A DNA stretch of 64,000 nt from Syncephalis plumigaleata. Lineage: Eukaryota; Zoopagomycota; Zoopagomycetes; Zoopagales; Piptocephalidaceae. The stretch lies in the NCBI GenBank assembly GCA_025201365.1, contig JAIXMF010000010.1, positions 773,342 to 837,341 of the forward strand, written 5' to 3'. Below the pieces are notes generated by a model. The model was not told the origin of the DNA and searched no databases. It saw only the letters and a program-made list of their open reading frames with translations. A program made the position numbers and the translations under genes. Of the stretch, positions 58,397 to 64,000 are shown one piece after another (position 1 is the first letter of the stretch; each line of letters begins with the position of its first letter).

Positions 58397-59875
58397 TTAT
58401 TGACCAGCCACAGCATTCTTCAAATCATCGCTGTTAGCAATGACGCATGGTGTAGTGATAGTCTTGCCATCTAGTATCTCTAAACCTTCGCCGGCATAGG
58501 AGACGAGAGGTGATATTTCAAAGGTGATACATTCCGCGGATTCACCGGCACCTGGAGCAACACGTCCACCGGCACGAGTTACAAAGCGTACATGTTGCGC
58601 GACAATGTCACGACGACTAGTCTCGGGACAGTCAACACCGGTGCCAGGTGCATTCTTAAGCGGGGAAAACTCCTCGGCGCGATCCACCTCGAATACGGCC
58701 ATCTCTTGAGCGAGTGAGAATACATCGAACACGAACTGTTCCAATTTGATGCCGTTTGGCTTGGAAGGAACCACTAGTTCGCCCGTTTCCGTATTAGTAT
58801 GCTTGATCTTCTTACTCGCCACGTGATGAGTTAGCTGAGCGTCAGGCGATGACACGCGATCTAGGAAATCCACCGAGTAGTAATGGTTGGCGATATTGGC
58901 GGCGCCAAATGCTAGCTGTCCATCTTCACGACGACGTGTCGCCAGTTCCTTGTCGATTTCGCTGTATTCGACTACGTTATAGGCGCCGTCACGACGACAT
59001 ACAATACCCACTGGCTCATCGGGATCCACCTTACGTACCACCTTAACACCGCAGTCTGCCTGTCGTTCAGCGCAGTAGCCGATGAACTCCGGGTCAGCCA
59101 CACGTACCAAGCAGTTGTCGACGCAGTAGGAGTGCACGTGAAGGATGTTACGTTCGCGAAGTGATTTCAAAATGCCTTCATTGCGAAGAGCAGGATAGAT
59201 GCCGCCATTGCCGTCAGGTGCACTGGTAAGCTGGTAAGTGGATTCCAACAGGATTTTGCCGTCGTTAGAGAAGCATGGTAAGGTGCCTTGATTGAAGAAG
59301 ATGACATTCTTCTTGTCGAGACCGAAATAGCCGTGCTCTTCAAAGTGAGCCTCGGTTGCAGCACGAGTTGGCGCCGATGTCATGACATACCAGGTGATGG
59401 TGGCATCATCCCCCGATTGTTGACGATACGTCTTTGCGAGCGTTTGCAAACGTCGGATACGCTCCGCTTGCAGCTGAAATAGCGACTTATGAGATGGCAG
59501 TTGAATGTCGTAGCAGCCTTTTGGCGCCGAACTACCCAGACGAGTTCCCTGTCCGCCTGCCATTAGAATAACGGCCACCTGGTTCTGAGCGATTAGACGT
59601 AATCCCTTTTCACGCCAAGCAGCTTGTTGTTCCTTCGTGGAATCAAGAGTGGAGGCAACGCGATCACTAGGAAGTGGCTCCACCGTGCCTGCATGGCTAA
59701 CTGGAGCGGTGGCACGTTCAAAGATGCGATTGAGATAGTCAACATCCAACTGGCGTAGTTGGTCTAGCAGAGATTGCTGTTGTTCCGCCGTCAACGTATC
59801 ATAGAAATTGAAGAGATGACCTTGGCCGGCCTTGGTATACTGCTCGCGCAAGGAAGTAAGATCGGTGTGGGTCAT
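58397..59875 (-). CDS. UAP1: UDP-N-acetylglucosamine pyrophosphorylase
   Basis: It makes UDP-GlcNAc from GlcNAc-1-phosphate and UTP, the last step before chitin, N-glycan and GPI synthesis. A single exon encodes 492 residues, the usual size. The nucleotide-binding signature LMAGGQGTRLGSSAPKG is at residues 104-120, followed by LQAERIRRLQ, WYVMTSAPTRAATEAHF, the VHSYCVDNCLVRVADPEF block (uridine/sugar site), KPNGIKLEQFVFDVF and EFSPLKNAPG. The C-terminus is ISPLVSYAGEGLE. The absence of introns contrasts with most genes here. The start at 59,875 gives MTHTDLTSLREQY, like relatives. The gene is intact. Confidence 0.95.
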   Translation of the reverse strand: MTHTDLTSLREQYTKAGQGHLFNFYDTLTAEQQQSLLDQLRQLDVDYLNRIFERATAPVSHAGTVEPLPSDRVASTLDSTKEQQAAWREKGLRLIAQNQVAVILMAGGQGTRLGSSAPKGCYDIQLPSHKSLFQLQAERIRRLQTLAKTYRQQSGDDATITWYVMTSAPTRAATEAHFEEHGYFGLDKKNVIFFNQGTLPCFSNDGKILLESTYQLTSAPDGNGGIYPALRNEGILKSLRERNILHVHSYCVDNCLVRVADPEFIGYCAERQADCGVKVVRKVDPDEPVGIVCRRDGAYNVVEYSEIDKELATRRREDGQLAFGAANIANHYYSVDFLDRVSSPDAQLTHHVASKKIKHTNTETGELVVPSKPNGIKLEQFVFDVFSLAQEMAVFEVDRAEEFSPLKNAPGTGVDCPETSRRDIVAQHVRFVTRAGGRVAPGAGESAECITFEISPLVSYAGEGLEILDGKTITTPCVIANSDDLKNAVAGQ

Positions 59876-60547
59876 ATTGACAGTGTAATTGTGGCAAGGT
59901 TATTTGTGAGATGATAGTAGAATAAGAGGTAAAGGATGACGCGTGTCAACTGGACCGCGTTCCTCTTATCGCGGAGATCACCGAAAAAGTGGCACTCGTT
60001 AAATCAGGATTGACCCATACCAAAAAAAGACTTGACCAATAAACTGTTCTATAATTGGTGTATTGCTCATTTTAGTATTCTTCAGTCGCAACGTAGCAGT
60101 GTAATCCCTTGTTGTTTCTTGTTGAAATGGCATTTTGATAGACTACCAATTATATACATATGGCTTCGAGTAACGTGGTAAATGTAATGATAGTTTATTG
60201 AAAGTAGAGCAGGTGTATCAAATAATCTAATACTAGTTTAATAAATGGTAAGTGGTAGAGAATGTCAAATGTTACGAATGAATGGAATCTCCGTGATGTG
60301 TCAATAATGATAACCGACATGGTCCTACTGATACTGAATGGATGAACCAGCCATTCGTGAAGCCTTGTCACTGCATCGTGTTGATTGTGACGAGTACCTC
60401 AAGTGGGCGGTGGATGTCTTTCTCCTGTCAAGTACCGATGTTGCTGATACATCACAATGTATAAACAGAGCCATTCCATGTAGGATTCTGCTTGTTGTTT
60501 AACTTGTAAGCGGTAAACCTACACGTGCCTAGTAAAAGTCATTACAT
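59876..60547. other. intergenic between UAP1 and the subtilase remnant
   Basis: It is the UAP1 promoter side and the place where the missing front half of the subtilase would be expected. No Asp or His catalytic motif of subtilases is visible in any plus-strand frame. Confidence 0.45.
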
Positions 60548-61816
60548 GTGCTATGCATGTGGATAGACGACCATTTATATTGTCATACCATTCAATTATA
60601 TCGATATGACTCGTGCTATTGGACTCTATCGGTATTGAATGCCACCTATAAACTTGCATGCGGTTCTAGACATCCACCTAGTGTAAGACTCCCTGTTATA
60701 GCAGCACATCCAGTTGGTAATGGACAACAATGCAGTATCCCTGCAAATGTTAGGCGTAGCATTATAGTTGTGCCTAATGAGTGTAATACGCTACCATTTA
60801 TCAACGCATTACATCGAATTAGACCCATTGCAATCATTATGTCTAGTTTACAAAGCCATCTATCCACGTGCACGGTACCGGTACTCAAAATCGAACCACA
60901 TCTCGTAGCAATGATCCATCAACTAAAACAACGTAATATGCCTGTCGCAGTCATGTTTGCCAGCAGTAAAAAAATGGTACCGCAATCGAAGCATGTAGTG
61001 GGAAGCAGCTGGTCAGCCTGGGGACCAACGGCTACACTTCGATTGAGCCCTGATATTGTCGCGCCAGGTGATAAAATGATTAGCACCCTTAAGCAAGACC
61101 ACACTATAGCAAGTGGTAACTCATATTCTACACCATACGTGGCTGGCATGACCGCGCTTTACTTTGAACATCGCGCTAGACAGGGAATGCCACGACCTAA
61201 TTATACCCAACTTCGCGCACTACTACGAAATAATGCCATACCGTACATGGTGCCGGGCAAGAACCTGGCTGCATCAGTGGCGCAACAAGGTGCTGGCATG
61301 GCACATATCTTCCGAGCAGCCAACGCGTCGTTTAGAGCATCACCGTCAGCACTCGAGCTTTTTGATATTGAACAACGGCCTACATCGGTGTATACCAAAC
61401 CAGGAGAAATCACTATCGAAAACCCTAGCAATAGTAGGCGAACATTCTACCTTCGACATATACCAGCAGTGTCTATGCGCGCATTCCATGCAAACGGTGA
61501 AGCAACTGAAGAAATAGTAACAACCGACATTCATATCGAGGCCACGTTTACTGGACCGCAAGTTATTACTCTAAACCCGAACGACAAAGCTTCCGTACCT
61601 ATTACTTTCACAATACCGGTGGAACTTAACTACGATGAACATTGGCTCTATTCAGGATACATAGTCATTGATCCGGAACCACTAGTCAATGGGAGACTAC
61701 CATCTGACCATGCTGTCTATGTGCCATACCTTGGTTTGAATGGCAGCATGAAGACTATCGACAGGTTCTTTGAAATGAGAAGTCGCAAACTCAAGAAGTG
61801 GGATGCTAACCAGTAG
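60548..61816 (+). pseudogene. 5'-truncated secreted subtilase (S8) with PA domain
   Basis: The open frame of 422 residues covers the back part of an extracellular subtilisin-like protease. It contains a protease-associated segment (GNGQQCSIPANVRRSIIVV...RIRPIAIIMSS), the SSWSAWGPTATLRLSPDIVAPG block, the Ser-box GNSYSTPYVAG (S192 where most have GTSMAxPxVAG) and a C-terminal Fn3-like region. The catalytic Asp and His regions, signal peptide and propeptide are absent, and upstream sequence does not supply them. It is therefore a remnant or the 3' exon of a rearranged gene; the in-frame Met at 60,548 is not a trustworthy start. The frame is otherwise clean, so truncation may be recent. Confidence 0.7.
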
Positions 61817-64000
61817 CATTGCTTATAATCCAGTTACAGCCGTACGGCATTCGCTATGCTCTATCATTATTCAGATAGCCATCAGCAATAGCTAGCACTA
61901 ATATGATCATTATCGATAATGACTCAAATAAAAAATATATATATACCAATCTATTACTAGTTTACAATGTGGAAAGGTATCAAGCATAGTTATCGTGTCT
62001 ACACATTATGCAACGTATGCTTACAGAATACAAACAAATAAACAAATACCAATCTACTACCAATTAGTAGGCGTACTAATAGCTTTATTGCTTTTTATTA
62101 ATAAATGGCTTATACGAGTGTAATGATCATAGAAAAGTAAACAAACGGAACTTACTTGAAGCCTACACAGTATGCAGAACAGCATACAGAATAGCGTTAG
62201 ACGCGCAAGCAATACCCGTAACTAGTGCACAATAGAAATCTAATAAACAAACGGCAGCTTACCTTGCAATACAAAGAGTAGCAGATGAGCACTGTTAACG
62301 TACAAAGGAATAAACGCGCGAGTGGATCATGACGCAATGACAGCTGTAAGGCACTCGCAGGAGCAGCACGGTAGTCTTGTCGTGCACAAGTGCTACAGGC
62401 TGAAGGGGAGTGATTGCAGCAGAATAAAGTGAGTATGAACGCTTGATCGTAGTGAGTGTGCGTAGAAAAGCACCGCAAACAACAAAGAGGTAAGGACAAT
62501 AGACAGGATGAATAGAACGTGTAGATGATGACGCAATCTTCCGCTAGATCAACAAAACAACAAGGAGCGGTGAACAGCGAACGCGTAGATGATGACACGA
62601 ACTAACGTTAGATCAACGACACCAACAAGGAGCTGTAAAGAGATCGCGTAGATGATGACGCAATCTACCGTTAGATCAACAACACCAACAAGGAGCGGTG
62701 AACAGCGAACGCGAGTAAAATATAAACAAGCGAGAGAGGATAAAGTACAAGTACGCGAGTGTGCTAAACAAAGGAGGACGTATACAAGATGAAGGAATAG
62801 GAGAAACAAAGAACAGGTACAGCGAGCATCACGAATACGAGTAGTGAACGACGAAGAAGGGAGAAAGAAAAGAGTAAACAATAGAGAGAGAGAGAGGAGA
62901 GAACGTGTAAAGCAGGTGGTATTCACCAATAACCAGGAATGAATAGGAACTATTAGCCACCAGGTACATGTAACCATGCGAGTGAGTTACGCGGTATAGG
63001 TTCACGTAGGATGCACCGGTCAATATATGGAACATATAGGCACGTAGTCGAGAATGGTACGCGTTGTTTCATAGCATGTTGATATGTAGAGAGTGACGTT
63101 AAACGGTGTAGATCAGGTAATAGTAGACAGAGCGACACACGACTGAATGTCCCTTTGACCGGGTATTATATATGCATGCTAGATCGTGAAGCTCGATTGC
63201 CTTCTAGAACAGGAGTTAGTCATGATGAAGTGAAAGCGTCAAGCCTCATAGGGCACGCTCGAGGTCTGTTCTAGACTCACTCGTTAATAATAATAAACCT
63301 TTAGTACACCTTGCGTAGAATCACGTAGCATTAACCGATCAATGTATGTTCCATATTACTATGTACTCGAAGACGGTATGTAGCGAGTTACGCGTTACTC
63401 GTTTATTCGTTATTTGCGTATTTATTGCCGTGGCATTAATTGATGCTAACAATGTTTGTTAGTACACTCATTATTCGCCATTCATAATTATCAGTTAGCA
63501 TTAGTCATTCTGTATAGTTATTGTATATCCAGTTGTATACACGTAGCCAAGTCCATTGCTGACTATACTCCTAATGACGAACACATCATATTGCAGCAAT
63601 ACATTTAAAAGCTATAATCCTATTGTATCGAAATAGTGAATATGTTTTATTGATGATGAAATCATTAGATCATACAGCGATATCAGTAGTTGTATGGTCA
63701 TGCTGTGCGAGTGTCATCACATTCTCATTGCCTATATGATTGCTAATCCATTCAATGGCAGATTAGCATTTTAGTAGAATGAATCAGCTACTGCTCGATA
63801 CTTACCGTATACTAATAGTGTATTGATTAGAATGAGGGGATGCGTGGCGGTAGTCCTTCTAGTGCAAGTATAGGAGAGGAACAAGTGAATGGATCAAATT
63901 GTATTATGTATAGTGTTTGTGTAAGGCGAAGCATCGCAGGAATGGCTACTTTGGCATTGCCAAGTTCAGACTTAGTATAACGTCTTGTGTGCTTAAGCCT
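61817..64000. other. 2.2-kb right-edge region without a supported gene
   Basis: It contains the minisatellite at 62,519-62,712, GA-rich tracts near 62,880-62,905, and an inverted TCTAGAACAG/CTGTTCTAGA pair (63,203-63,212 and 63,266-63,275) enclosing 53 bp. Short minus-strand frames here are Cys/Ser/Leu-rich translations of repeats and show no domain. Confidence 0.5.
62519..62712. repeat. three-copy ~64-bp minisatellite
   Basis: Units begin at about 62,521, 62,585 and 62,648 with GTAGATGATGAC, continue through (T/C)AGATCAAC.ACACCAACAAGGAGC and end GTGAACAGCGAAC or a variant. The first and third copies are closer to each other than to the second. No coding role is evident. Confidence 0.75.

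Noticed and set aside
61201-61561. Minus-strand frames across the subtilase remnant
   Set aside because: They are shadows of the plus-strand reading, which has clear S8 protease motifs.

Overview
This window is nuclear DNA from a fungus. It carries short GT-AG introns (about 45-160 nt) with TACTAAT-like branch sites, fungal-type genes (a PPG1-class phosphatase, a CysA/Cys2-type serine O-acyltransferase, vigilin/Scp160, Nup88/Nup82, TRAPPC2L, an EMP65/TAPT1 homologue), Ser/His/Gln-rich transcription factors and many microsatellites. An early-diverging lineage (Mucoromycota or Zoopagomycota type) is my best guess from overall style; this is inference and no marker in the window settles it.

Layout. 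Positions 1-19,000 are a transposon-rich compartment. It holds a PEX6-like gene running off the left edge with several one-base frame breaks; a complete spliced Fanzor gene (a eukaryotic TnpB-like RNA-guided nuclease) with a strand-specific hairpin just 3' of it; two isolated copies of what looks like the Fanzor right end; a tRNA-Gln; a tRNA-derived SINE with a perfect 15-bp target duplication; two copies, indistinguishable by eye, of a 1,630-bp palindromic element (740-bp arms, 150-bp loop, TA target duplications), one of which splits a glutaredoxin gene; intact TAPT1/EMP65 and TRAPPC2L genes; a decayed Fanzor relic; and an F-box protein gene.

Positions 19,000-61,800 are mostly ordinary genes: vigilin (+), a bHLH factor (+), Nup88 (+), a forkhead factor (-), serine O-acyltransferase (+), PPG1 phosphatase (-), a second forkhead factor (-), a TMEM242-like protein (-), an EF-P-like organellar factor (+), a seven-helix membrane protein (+), a secreted expansin-like protein (-), mitochondrial aspartate aminotransferase (-), another decayed Fanzor fragment, UDP-GlcNAc pyrophosphorylase (-) and a 5'-truncated subtilase (+). 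The last 2.2 kb holds no gene that I can support, only a short minisatellite and an inverted repeat.

The genes do not form one pathway. Two patterns stand out. First, the three transcription-factor genes have the longest upstream gaps (2.3-4.5 kb, simple-sequence rich), while housekeeping genes sit a few hundred bases apart. Second, the mobile elements are layered by age: the palindromic elements look very recent, the Fanzor gene looks intact, and at least two Fanzor copies are degraded. The most interesting material is the Fanzor locus with its candidate guide-RNA scaffold and dispersed ends, and the giant-hairpin element that interrupts glutaredoxin.
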